Assembly (NCBI RefSeq): GCF_014852585.1
Contig: NZ_JACVBX010000011.1
Coordinates: 124,001 to 188,000, forward strand
Source: Pseudomonas sp. PDM18
GTDB lineage: Bacteria > Pseudomonadota > Gammaproteobacteria > Pseudomonadales > Pseudomonadaceae
Direction of reading: 5' to 3'
DNA: 64,000 bases
Shown: piece after piece, positions 1 to 7,728 of the stretch
Position numbering within the stretch: the first letter of the stretch is position 1
How the letters are laid out: every line of letters begins with the position of its first letter
Notes under the pieces: generated by a model
Database searches by the model: none
What the model was told of the DNA's origin: nothing
The model's input: the letters and a program-made list of their open reading frames with translations, nothing else
Translations under genes and position numbers: made by a program

Positions 1-293
1 GTCTGCCCAGCGCGTTCCGCGAGGATGGCACGGCGGTCTTCGACCAGTTGGCGCTGGGCGGCTATACCCTGCTGGCCTTCGATATGGACACCAAGAGTTA
101 CGCACCGCTGCAGGAGGCCGCCGAGGAATGCCGCGTGCCGCTGAGCGTTCTGCCGATCCATGAGAAGTACCTGGCCAACCTGTACGAGCGGCGCTTCGTG
201 CTGGTGCGCCCGGACCAGCATGTGTGCTGGCGCGGCGACAGCCTGCCGGTCGATTGCTATTCGCTGTTCAACCGTCTGCGCGGAGCCCGCTGA
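1..293 (+). CDS. FAD-dependent aromatic-type monooxygenase, C-terminal fragment (cut by window edge)
   Basis: Reading frame open from the left edge (first full codon at base 3) to TGA at 291-293; the 5' part lies outside the window. The 97 visible residues look like the thioredoxin-like C-terminal domain of class A flavoprotein hydroxylases (MhpA/PheA type). They carry the 'VRPDQHVCWRG' motif near the end, and the monooxygenase at 3757-5337 has a matching 'VRPD..I.HQG' segment. The catalytic FAD domain cannot be seen. The next gene starts 2 bp after the stop, so the two are probably co-transcribed. Substrate unknown; a phenolic or polycyclic ring is typical of the family. It could also be an inactive relative, because only the tail is visible. 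Confidence 0.75.
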   Translation, partial: LPSAFREDGTAVFDQLALGGYTLLAFDMDTKSYAPLQEAAEECRVPLSVLPIHEKYLANLYERRFVLVRPDQHVCWRGDSLPVDCYSLFNRLRGAR

Positions 294-295
294 CC

Positions 296-676
296 ATGAG
301 CCTGTTCATCGATTCGCTGAAACTGCGCCTGCTCCTGCTGGCGTCCATCCCGCTGCTGCGCCGGGCGGAACGCCGCTCGGCGCGCCTGCGCGAACTGCTT
401 CACGAGGACTCCTTCGTGCTGCAGATCCGCACCGGCGATGGTGTCGGCGGCTATTACCAGCTGCGCGGCGGCGTGTTCAGCCTGCACCGTGGCGAGCACC
501 GCCGGCCAGACTTCATCCAGCACTGGCAACGCAGCGCAGATGCGCTGCGGGTGATGCTCAGCCGCGACGAAACCGACATGCTGCGCGCCGTCGAAGGCGG
601 GCAGTGCCAGCTGCAGGGACGCTTCGCGGTGGCCCTGTGGTTCAACGAAGCCATGAAGATCGCCCGGGCTGCCTAG
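296..676 (+). CDS. SCP2-like (sterol-carrier-type) small protein
   Basis: 126 aa starting at ATG 296, two bases after the preceding stop; a longer upstream in-frame extension to 224 would overlap the monooxygenase and is not used. An N-terminal amphipathic/hydrophobic stretch (about residues 8-22) is followed by an alpha/beta region with 'FVLQIRTGDGVGGYYQLRGG', resembling the lipid-binding SCP2 fold. No catalytic motif is visible. It sits in a tight run with the monooxygenase, amidohydrolase and OYE-type reductase, so an accessory role in handling a hydrophobic substrate is plausible but inferred. The family assignment rests on general pattern only; it may be an uncharacterised family. Confidence 0.5.
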   Translation: MSLFIDSLKLRLLLLASIPLLRRAERRSARLRELLHEDSFVLQIRTGDGVGGYYQLRGGVFSLHRGEHRRPDFIQHWQRSADALRVMLSRDETDMLRAVEGGQCQLQGRFAVALWFNEAMKIARAA

Positions 677-704
677 CCCCTCACGGATCACAAGGACAAC
701 AAGA

Positions 705-1778
705 ATGACGATCCTACAAGGTCGAGTCGACGTGCACCATCACATCATCCCGCCGGCCTTCGTCGAGGTCATGGCGAAAAAAGGCCTGGACATGGTCGCC
801 GGCGCGCCGCTGCCGAAATGGTCGCCGCAGAAGTCCATCGAGGTGATGGACCTCAACGGCATCCAGACCGCCATCACCTCTCTGTCGGCGCCGGGCGTGC
901 ATTTCGGCGGGGGAGTAGGGCAGGCCCGCGAGCTGGCGATGCGCTGCAACGACTTCGCCGCGCAGATGCGGGGCGATTATCCGGGGCGCTTCGGCAACTT
1001 CGCCGTGCTGCCCACGCCCTTCACCGAGGCTGCCTGCCGCGAAGCGATCCGCGCGCTGGACGAGCTGAAGGCCGAGGGCGTGGTGCTGCTGGGCAGCACC
1101 GACGGGGTGTTCCTTGGCGACGAGCGTTTCGACGAGCTGATGGCCGAGCTGAACCGCCGCGCCGCCATCGTCTTCGTCCACCCGAACATGCACGAAAGCA
1201 GCGAGAAACTCGGCATCGCCGCGCCGGGCTTCCTGGTCGAATTCCTCTGCGACACCACCCGTGCGGCAGTGAACCTGATCCTCACCGGCACCCTGGAGAA
1301 GTACCCGCGCATCCGCTGGATTCTCGCCCACGGCGGAGGCTTCCTGCCCTACGTGGCCTGGCGCGTGTCCCTGGCCAACGCCTTGCCGCAGTTCCAGGAC
1401 AAGGCCCCGCAGGGAGTGATGACCTACCTCAAGCGTTTCTACTTCGACACGGCGCTGTCGCCTTCGCGCTACTCCATGGCGGCGCTCAAGGAGTTGGTGG
1501 AGCCCTCGCAGATCCTCTTCGGCAGCGACTTCCCCTTCGCGCCGGCGCCGGTCACCACCCTGACCTGCCAGACTCTGGAGCAGAACACCTTGTGGACCGA
1601 TGCACAGCGCTATGGGATCAATCGTGGGCACGCGCTGAGCCTGTTCCCGCAGTATCGCGATGCCCACGAGCAGGTGGTGGCCGCGCCGATCCATAGTGGT
1701 GAGTCGTTCGCCAGCCGGCTGAAGCGCAGCCTTACCCGTCCGCTGGGCGCCTACGTCGAGCGCGTACGCAGCCGCTGA
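705..1778 (+). CDS. Metal-dependent amidohydrolase (ACMSD / amidohydrolase_2 family)
   Basis: 357 aa TIM-barrel hydrolase/decarboxylase of the amidohydrolase superfamily. Visible metal and catalytic residues: His11-x-His13 in 'VDVHHH', His159 in 'FVHPN', His209 in 'LAHGGG' and Asp275 in 'FGSDFPF'. The pattern matches ACMSD and gamma-resorcylate decarboxylase relatives, which decarboxylate or hydrolyse ring-derived acids using Zn or Mn. It starts 28 bp after the SCP2-like gene and is followed 29 bp later by the OYE-type reductase. A role in a ring-degradation pathway with the flanking monooxygenases is inferred from context; the substrate cannot be read from sequence. Confidence 0.8.
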   Translation: MTILQGRVDVHHHIIPPAFVEVMAKKGLDMVAGAPLPKWSPQKSIEVMDLNGIQTAITSLSAPGVHFGGGVGQARELAMRCNDFAAQMRGDYPGRFGNFAVLPTPFTEAACREAIRALDELKAEGVVLLGSTDGVFLGDERFDELMAELNRRAAIVFVHPNMHESSEKLGIAAPGFLVEFLCDTTRAAVNLILTGTLEKYPRIRWILAHGGGFLPYVAWRVSLANALPQFQDKAPQGVMTYLKRFYFDTALSPSRYSMAALKELVEPSQILFGSDFPFAPAPVTTLTCQTLEQNTLWTDAQRYGINRGHALSLFPQYRDAHEQVVAAPIHSGESFASRLKRSLTRPLGAYVERVRSR

Positions 1779-1807
1779 GTCAGGACCATTCCCGGAGACG
1801 CGAATCC

Positions 1808-3037
1808 ATGAGCACCCTGTTCGAACCCTTGCGCCTGCCCAACGGGCAGGTGATCCGCAACCGCATCGCCAAGGCGGCGATGGAAGAAAACCTCGCCGAT
1901 GCCGACCACGCGCCCGGCGATACGCTGCTGAGTCTCTACCAGCGCTGGGCCGAGGGCGGTGCCGGGCTGATCATCACCGGCAACGTGATGGTCGACCGCC
2001 GTGCGCTGACCGGTCCGGCCGGCGTGGTGCTGGAGGATGACCGCCTGCTGCCGCGCTTCCGCCGCTGGGCCGAGGTCTGCCGCAGCCATGGGGCGCAGGC
2101 CTGGATGCAGATCAATCATCCGGGCCGCCAACTGATGGCTGATCTCGGCCAGCCGGCGCTGGGGCCTTCGGCCATTGCCGTGGACATTCCCGGCCTGAAA
2201 GGTGTCTTTGCACAGCCGCGTGCGCTGTCCGGCGCGGAAATCGATGGGCTGATCCTGCGCTATCTGAACGCCGCGCTGCTGGCCGAGCGCGCCGGGTTCA
2301 CTGGCGTGCAGGTACATGCCGCGCATGGCTACCTGTTCAGCCAGTTCCTCTCGCCGCTGAGCAACCGGCGCGAAGATGACTGGGGCGGCAGCCTGGAGAA
2401 CCGCGCGCGCATTCTGTTGCGCACGGTGGAAGCGATCCGCGCGCGGGTGGCGCCGCAGTTCTGTGTGGCGGTGAAGCTCAATTCCGCCGATTTCCAGCGC
2501 GGCGGTTTCGAGGCGCGCGACGCCGAGGCCGTGGTGCGCCTGCTCAACGAGAGCGGCGTGGACCTGGTCGAGCTGTCCGGCGGCAGCTACGAAAGCCCGG
2601 CGATGCAGGGGCAGACCCGCGACGGCAGCACCCTGGCGCGGGAGGCCTACTTCCTCGAGTTCGCCGAACGTATCGCCGCGACGGCGCGCATGCCGCTGAT
2701 GGTGACCGGCGGCATCCGCCGGCGCGAGGTCGCCGAGCGTGTTCTGCAGGGACCGGTGGCGATGGTCGGCATGGCCACTGCCCTGGCGGTCGAGCCAACG
2801 CTGCCCCGGCGCTGGCAGGCAGGCGAGGGGGCGAAGGTCGAGCCCATAGTCGTGACCTGGAAGAACAAGGCCTTCGCCGCCGTGGCGACCCAGTCGGTGG
2901 TGAAGAAGCAACTGACGCTGCTCAGCCAGGGACGCCCGACCAACCCGCGTACGTCCCCGCTGCTGGCGCTGATCGGCAACCAGCTGAAGTTGCGCAAGCT
3001 CTCGCGCCGCTACCGGCGCTGGGTCGCGCAGGCCTGA
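1808..3037 (+). CDS. NADH:flavin oxidoreductase, Old Yellow Enzyme family
   Basis: 409 aa, FMN-binding TIM barrel. Diagnostic segments: 'QINHPGRQ' (101-108), 'HAAHGYLFSQFLSP' (170-183) with NR and DDWGGSLENR following, and a C-terminal phosphate-binding 'VTGGIRRRE'. It ends after the barrel, so it lacks the extra FAD/4Fe-4S domain of 2,4-dienoyl-CoA reductases. It probably reduces an activated C=C bond. It is last in the rightward run starting at the window edge, and its stop is 8 bp from the stop of the convergent TetR gene. The early segment 'KAAMEENLAD' departs from the usual SAM/TxM flavin contact seen in many members. Confidence 0.85.
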   Translation: MSTLFEPLRLPNGQVIRNRIAKAAMEENLADADHAPGDTLLSLYQRWAEGGAGLIITGNVMVDRRALTGPAGVVLEDDRLLPRFRRWAEVCRSHGAQAWMQINHPGRQLMADLGQPALGPSAIAVDIPGLKGVFAQPRALSGAEIDGLILRYLNAALLAERAGFTGVQVHAAHGYLFSQFLSPLSNRREDDWGGSLENRARILLRTVEAIRARVAPQFCVAVKLNSADFQRGGFEARDAEAVVRLLNESGVDLVELSGGSYESPAMQGQTRDGSTLAREAYFLEFAERIAATARMPLMVTGGIRRREVAERVLQGPVAMVGMATALAVEPTLPRRWQAGEGAKVEPIVVTWKNKAFAAVATQSVVKKQLTLLSQGRPTNPRTSPLLALIGNQLKLRKLSRRYRRWVAQA

Positions 3038-3044
3038 AGCGCTT

Positions 3045-3701
3045 TCAGCCGCCCTGGGGCAAGGCCAGGGCGGCTATCTTCGCGGCCTTCGCGGGTGTAG
3101 CGCCCAGCGCGCGCAGGAGCATCTCGGCGAGCAGGATGTCCTGGCCTTGCGGCGCCCGGCCTTCGAGGCTGGCGCGGATGGCGCCGGTGACGCCGGCGAT
3201 CACCAGGTCCAGGGCGAGGTCTTCGTTGGCGTAGTTGAAGACGCCTTCGACCAGGCCGGCGCGCAGGTCGTCGCGGACATGCCCGGCCAGCGTCGAATGC
3301 ATGGCCTGGTCGTAATGGATCACCCGCAACAGTGCACTGGCCCATTGCGAGTCGGACTGTGCGTGCAGGACGAACATGCGCACGCCGATGGCCAGTCGCC
3401 GGGCGCCGCTGGAAATGCCGGCGCTGAGCTGGGTGATGGTCTCGGAGAAGTCGCTGGCCAGCGAGATACCCACGGCTTCGGCCAGCTCCTCCCGCGTCTT
3501 GAAGTAGTTGTAGATGGTGCCGGTGGACACCTGCGCCTCGGCGGCCAGGTCCTGGAACACCGTGGCCGCGATGTCCTGCCGGGCGAACACCCGCAGCGCC
3601 GCATCGAGCAGGCCCTGGCGGGTGCGGGCGCGCTTCTTGTGGCCGCGGGTGAGCGGTTCGCTTTCTTCTTCGCTTGGCTGGCGGTCGGTCATGGCGGTCA
3701 T
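3045..3701 (-). CDS. TetR family transcriptional regulator
   Basis: 218 aa. The N-terminal helix-turn-helix (about residues 25-70) has the typical 'TRQGLLDAALRVFARQ' first helix and 'VSTGTIYNYFKTREEL' recognition helix; the rest is an alpha-helical ligand-binding domain without assigned ligand. It is transcribed leftward 55 bp downstream of the monooxygenase gene (3757-5337), probably in one unit with it. A short palindrome upstream of that monooxygenase (5406-5419) is the best operator candidate. It likely represses the local catabolic genes and responds to an aromatic or acyl ligand (inference). Confidence 0.85.
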   Translation of the reverse strand: MTAMTDRQPSEEESEPLTRGHKKRARTRQGLLDAALRVFARQDIAATVFQDLAAEAQVSTGTIYNYFKTREELAEAVGISLASDFSETITQLSAGISSGARRLAIGVRMFVLHAQSDSQWASALLRVIHYDQAMHSTLAGHVRDDLRAGLVEGVFNYANEDLALDLVIAGVTGAIRASLEGRAPQGQDILLAEMLLRALGATPAKAAKIAALALPQGG

Positions 3702-3756
3702 TCGTCTGCGGGGCTACGACGATGATACGGGATGCCCAGGGCCGACCGGTACCCGC

Positions 3757-5337
3757 TCATGCCCGCAGTAGTGCCTGGCAGTGGCGCAGCAGGTCGGCGG
3801 CCTGCTCGGGTCGGCCCTGGTGCATGATGATGCGGTCCGGGCGCACCACGGCCAACGCCGGGTCGGGCCAGGGCGCGAGCAATGAGCCGTCGAGGGTTTC
3901 GGCGAGGTCCGCGCGGCTGTCGTCGCGGGCATGGCCGATCTGCAGGAAGCTGCCGCCCAGCTCCAGCCATTGCTGCTGTTGCGCAGTGTCGAGCCAGTGG
4001 CGCGGGTCGGTGCCCAGGCCGACCAGTTGCAGGCGGTCGCCCAGTAACTGGTCGCTCAGACAGATGCGCCCGGCGCTGCGCACCCAGGCCTGGGGGAACA
4101 GCCCGCCGCTGACCAGCCGGGCACGCCGCGGGCTGCGCACGAACAGGCCGCGGCGGAAACGGTGCTTGGGCTTGATGTCCAGCTCCTCGAAATGCCGCCG
4201 CGCCGCCGGGATCAGTCGCAGCGTCTTCATCAGACCATGGATCAGCGCAGCCGCCAGGGCGTTGCCGGGCATCACCAGGCGGCCCATGAGCTTGGCCAGG
4301 TCGATCATCTCCCGTGCGTGGGGCTGGCGCTCCTGGTCGTAGCTGTCGAGTATTCGCGGCGTCGCGCGTTCCTGTAGTACCCAGGAGAGCTTCCAAGCGA
4401 GGTTGGCCACGTCGCGCAAACCGGCCACCAGGCCTTGTCCGACGAAGGGCGGAGTGATGTGCGCGGCGTCGCCGACGAGGAATACCCGGCCCTGCTGGAA
4501 GCGCTCGCAGCAGCGGGCGTGGAAGCGGTAGACCGCCTTGCGCTCGATGTTCAGTTGCTGCGGCGCGATCCAGGGCGCCAGCAGGGCGCGGATGCGCTCC
4601 TGGTCTTCCATCTCGTCGCGGGTTTCACCGGGTCGCAGCATGAATTCCCAGCGCTCGCGGCCGCCGGGGGCGGGCATGTGCGGTGTCGGGCGGCGATGGT
4701 CGCAGAGGAACTCGACGTGGTCGATGGCCTTTCCCTGACGCGCTCCGGCGTCGACGATCAGCCAGTCCTCGGAATAGCTCTGGCCGTTGAACTCCTGGCC
4801 GATCAGCCCGCGCACCCTCGAACTAGCACCGTCCGCGCCGACCAGATAGCGGCAACGTACGTGATGCTGCACGCCGGCTTCGTCGACCAGAGTGGCGCTG
4901 ACACCGGTGCCGTCCTGGGCGAACTCCTGCAGCTCCAGGCCTCCCCGACAGCGCAGGTTCCCGTAGTGCTGCGCCTGCCGCCGCATCGCCTGCTCCAGGT
5001 CCGGTTGATAGAAGGTCACCAGCTTGTGATGGCCATCGATGCGGCCGCTGGTGTTGGCCTGGCCGAACTGGCCGACAATGGGGCAGTGCATCTTCACCTG
5101 GGGGATGACCACGGTTTCGAACGCGTCTTCCTCCAGCCCGGCGAGCTGGAGGATACGCAGCGCTTCGTTGTCCAGGGCGATGGCGCGCGGCATGGGAAGG
5201 ATGTCGTGGTCCTTGTCGATCACCAAGGCGTCTACGCCATAGCGGCCGAGCAAAGCAGCCAGCGTCGCGCCGACCGGACCATTGCCGATCACCAGAACGT
5301 CGACCGATTCGGGGAGGAGCTCATTGTTGTTATGCAT
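3757..5337 (-). CDS. FAD-dependent hydroxylase, MhpA-like
   Basis: 526 aa class A flavoprotein monooxygenase resembling 3-(3-hydroxyphenyl)propionate hydroxylase. Visible: Rossmann 'GNGPVG' (18-23), NAD(P)H/FAD 'GADG' (167-170), FAD ribityl motif 'GDAAH' (289-293) followed by a 'PPFVGQGLVAGLRD' loop, and a C-terminal thioredoxin-like tail with 'VRPD'. It should hydroxylate a phenolic substrate with O2 and NAD(P)H. Transcribed leftward with the TetR gene; a TGAC-N6-GTCA palindrome lies about 70 bp upstream of its start. The first glycine of the usual GxGxxG is present but the second position is Asn, which is tolerated in this family. Together with the truncated paralogue at 1-293, it implies at least two ring hydroxylations. 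Confidence 0.85.
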   Translation of the reverse strand: MHNNNELLPESVDVLVIGNGPVGATLAALLGRYGVDALVIDKDHDILPMPRAIALDNEALRILQLAGLEEDAFETVVIPQVKMHCPIVGQFGQANTSGRIDGHHKLVTFYQPDLEQAMRRQAQHYGNLRCRGGLELQEFAQDGTGVSATLVDEAGVQHHVRCRYLVGADGASSRVRGLIGQEFNGQSYSEDWLIVDAGARQGKAIDHVEFLCDHRRPTPHMPAPGGRERWEFMLRPGETRDEMEDQERIRALLAPWIAPQQLNIERKAVYRFHARCCERFQQGRVFLVGDAAHITPPFVGQGLVAGLRDVANLAWKLSWVLQERATPRILDSYDQERQPHAREMIDLAKLMGRLVMPGNALAAALIHGLMKTLRLIPAARRHFEELDIKPKHRFRRGLFVRSPRRARLVSGGLFPQAWVRSAGRICLSDQLLGDRLQLVGLGTDPRHWLDTAQQQQWLELGGSFLQIGHARDDSRADLAETLDGSLLAPWPDPALAVVRPDRIIMHQGRPEQAADLLRHCQALLRA

Positions 5338-5405
5338 TGGGAGATCCGCAGCCAGAAGTGGGCCCGGATTCTTGCTGATCCGGGTGAGGCGGAATCTAAC
5401 AAAAA

Positions 5406-5419
5406 TGACGGGTACGTCA
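5406..5419. promoter_or_regulatory. Candidate TetR operator
   Basis: TGACGGGTACGTCA, arms TGAC/GTCA around a GGGTAC core, in an AT-rich patch of the 264-bp region between the divergent MhpA-like gene and the DUF599 gene. It is the clearest dyad upstream of the monooxygenase-tetR unit. Assignment to the TetR encoded downstream is inferred. Confidence 0.4.
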
Positions 5420-5601
5420 ATATTGGCTTTTTATTCAGAAATTCTTCCGATCTGATCGGGTCCCTGGGCAGGCAATGTCGATGGCGGGGCGCAGCGGAGG
5501 AGGGCGTTGCCCTGGGAAGCGGAAATCGTGTCTTGAGGGTAGGATCTGGCGTCTATCGGCTGCGTACTGACTTCATCCCGTCTCGAATCGCAAGGAAATC
5601 C

Positions 5602-6363
5602 ATGACCGACGTCGTCGACCTGTTCGACATCCAGTATTTCTGGAACCTGATTGCCATGCTCTGGTTCCTCTTCTGCTGGATTGGCTATACCCGCTACGCC
5701 AAGACCAAGGCCCGCGACACCGCGTGCCTGGCCAGTGTGCTGCACCTCTACCGCCAGGACTGGATGCGCCGCGTATTGCTGCGTGACAACCGCGTGGCGG
5801 ACGCCAGCGTGATCGGCAACCTGGAGCGCAACGCCTCGTTCTTCGCATCCAGCACCCTGATCATCCTGGCCGGCATCCTCACCCTGCTGGGCTCCGCCGA
5901 GCGCACGATCTCCGTGCTGGCCGACCTGCCTTTCGTCACGGCGCCGACCCGTGGGCTGTCGGAGCTCAAGCTGCTGTGCCTGGCGGTGGTCTTCGTCTAT
6001 GCCTTCTTCACCTTCAGCTGGTGCATGCGCCAATACAACTTCGCGGCGGTGCTGATCGGCTCCGCGCCCATGGTGGGGGAACGCAACGTCGGCGAGCTGG
6101 AGCGCAAGTCCTTTGCCGAGCGCGCAGCGCGCGTGGTGTCGCTAGCGGCTCACCAGTTCAACCAGGGCCTGCGGACCTATTATTTCGCCCTGGCCATGCT
6201 CGCCTGGTTCATCAACCCGTGGATATTCATGCTGGTGACGGCTGGGGTGGTGGGCGTGCTGTACCAGCGCGAATTCCACTCCAGCGTGCTCCACGTGATG
6301 GTCTATACGCCGACGCTGCAGGGCGACGCGCCGCGGGACAACGACATTCCCCCCAGCGGTTGA
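5602..6363 (+). CDS. DUF599 family membrane protein
   Basis: 253 aa from ATG 5602. A much longer open frame upstream runs antisense through the monooxygenase and is not coding. Hydrophobic segments near residues 10-28, 90-110, 123-145 and 200-235 suggest about four membrane spans, with a basic N-terminal loop 'YTRYAKTKARD'. The length and pattern match the DUF599 inner-membrane family, whose function is unknown. Encoded alone, divergent from the monooxygenase and convergent with a small lipoprotein gene; a shared hairpin (6383-6409) separates them. The context gives no metabolic clue. Confidence 0.8.
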   Translation: MTDVVDLFDIQYFWNLIAMLWFLFCWIGYTRYAKTKARDTACLASVLHLYRQDWMRRVLLRDNRVADASVIGNLERNASFFASSTLIILAGILTLLGSAERTISVLADLPFVTAPTRGLSELKLLCLAVVFVYAFFTFSWCMRQYNFAAVLIGSAPMVGERNVGELERKSFAERAARVVSLAAHQFNQGLRTYYFALAMLAWFINPWIFMLVTAGVVGVLYQREFHSSVLHVMVYTPTLQGDAPRDNDIPPSG

Positions 6364-6382
6364 CCGGCAAACGACAGAAACG

Positions 6383-6409
6383 ACAAGGCCCGCAATATGC
6401 GGGCCTTGT
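6383..6409. terminator. Bidirectional terminator hairpin
   Basis: Perfect 11-bp stem (ACAAGGCCCGC / GCGGGCCTTGT) with a 5-nt AATAT loop between the convergent DUF599 gene and the lipoprotein gene. T-tracts are poor on both sides, so efficiency is uncertain. Confidence 0.7.
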
Positions 6410-6429
6410 TCTGTGCGGTAGAGGCGCTG

Positions 6430-6651
6430 TTACTGCTGCTTCTGCTCGCCAGCGGGTTCCTGCGGCGCGGTGGCCGGGGCAGCCGGAGTAGCCGGGGCGG
6501 CTTCGGGTGCCGGCGGGGTGGTCGGCGCCGGAGTGGCCGGCTGCTCGGTGGCGGCGGGCGCGGCAGGCGCTTTCGGCTCTTCTTTCTTGTCGCAGGCGGC
6601 AAGGCCGAGACCGGCAACGATCAGCAGAGCGAAGGGAAGGGTTTTTTTCAT
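6430..6651 (-). CDS. Small Pro/Ala-rich lipoprotein
   Basis: 73 aa. The N-terminal signal 'MKKTLPFALLIVAGLGLAAC' ends in a lipobox (LAAC) with Cys20 as the lipidation site. Mature Asp at +2 ('CDKKEE') would favour inner-membrane retention by the E. coli rule, which is not strict in Pseudomonas. The remainder is a low-complexity Ala/Pro/Thr/Glu linker without a folded domain. It resembles small envelope lipoproteins common in Pseudomonas whose function is unknown. Confidence 0.7.
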   Translation of the reverse strand: MKKTLPFALLIVAGLGLAACDKKEEPKAPAAPAATEQPATPAPTTPPAPEAAPATPAAPATAPQEPAGEQKQQ

Positions 6652-6811
6652 GCGGAGCCTCCATGTGCGGCTTTCCTGGTGTTAGCCCTTTGAGCAGGGG
6701 TTGTGTGAATTAGTTCAACGAATATTCCGAAGGCCCTGTAATCCATCACTGCAGGAGTGCCAACGCACGGGGTATCATGCGGCCCCGTGCAGTCAATCGG
6801 TCACCCCTCCC

Positions 6812-7285
6812 ATGTCCGAAAACCCACTTCTTGAGCGCGCCCAGCGCTTCCTGTCGGCGCTGCGCCACTGCCAGTTGCTGGGCATCAGCGCACACGCGGC
6901 AGATGCTTCCGGCCTGACCCTGCGGCTTCCCTACAGCGAGGCCATCGTCGGCAACCCGGAAACCGGCGTGATCCACGGCGGCGCCATCACCACGCTGATG
7001 GACACCACCTGCGGCATCTCCACCGTCTGCGTGCTGCCGCAGTTCGAGATATGCCCGACCCTGGACCTGCGCATCGACTACATGCACCCCGCGCAGCCGC
7101 ACAAGGACGTCTACGGATTTGCCGAGTGCTACCGGGTCACCCCGAATATCATCTTCACTCGGGGCTACGCCTACCAGGACGACCCTTCCGAGCCCATCGC
7201 CCACGTGGTCGGCACCTTCATGCGCATGGGCAAGTCGGTTTCCGCCGGCGCCGTGAAGCGTGATGTCGAGGGAGGCCAGGGATGA
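6812..7285 (+). CDS. PaaI-family hotdog thioesterase
   Basis: 157 aa from ATG 6812 (an earlier in-frame start at 6701 adds a low-quality tail). Hotdog-fold acyl-CoA thioesterase with 'VIHGGAITTLMDTT': HGG at 55-57 binds the CoA/catalytic water and Asp64 is the expected general base. First gene of a three-gene run; its last codons overlap the start of the second thioesterase (ATGA, 7282-7285), so translation is probably coupled. Natural acyl-CoA unknown. Confidence 0.85.
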   Translation: MSENPLLERAQRFLSALRHCQLLGISAHAADASGLTLRLPYSEAIVGNPETGVIHGGAITTLMDTTCGISTVCVLPQFEICPTLDLRIDYMHPAQPHKDVYGFAECYRVTPNIIFTRGYAYQDDPSEPIAHVVGTFMRMGKSVSAGAVKRDVEGGQG

Positions 7286-7728
7286 GCACGGTGAATATCG
7301 AGGCGATGGTGCGCGCGGCGCACGAGAGCAAGAACTACGACCCGCTGCTGGACATGATTCCCTACGCCCGGCTGCTGGGCATCCGCTGCCTGCGCCTGGG
7401 CGACGACGCGATCTTCCACCTGCCGGCCAACCCGGACAACATCGGCAACCCGACGCTGCCGGCCCTGCATGGCGGCGTGATCGCCGGCTTCATGGAACAA
7501 TCGGCCCTGCTGCACCTGCTGATGTTCATGGGCATCCCGCACATGCCCAAGATCATCGACTTTTCCATCGACTACTTGCGCGCCGGGCATTTCCGCGACA
7601 CCTACGCGCAATGCCAGGTCTGGCGCCAGGGCCGGCGCGTGGCCAACGTCGCCATCACCGCCTGGCAGACCACCCGCACCGAGCCCATCGCCACTGCGCG
7701 CGCGCACTTCAAGGTCGACGGCGCCTGA
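7282..7728 (+). CDS. PaaI-family hotdog thioesterase, second subunit or paralogue
   Basis: 148 aa, overlapping the preceding thioesterase by 4 bp. 'ALHGGVIAGFMEQSA' supplies HGG (63-65) and a Glu72 at the position where the upstream paralogue has Asp. This difference suggests divergent specificity or a heteromeric enzyme rather than a simple duplicate (inference). It is immediately followed, without a gap, by the membrane protein gene starting at 7729. Confidence 0.85.
   Translation: MSTVNIEAMVRAAHESKNYDPLLDMIPYARLLGIRCLRLGDDAIFHLPANPDNIGNPTLPALHGGVIAGFMEQSALLHLLMFMGIPHMPKIIDFSIDYLRAGHFRDTYAQCQVWRQGRRVANVAITAWQTTRTEPIATARAHFKVDGA

Noticed and set aside
4435-5601. N-terminal extension of the DUF599 protein
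   Set aside because: It runs antisense through the MhpA-like gene and the intergenic region; ATG 5602 gives the normal family length.
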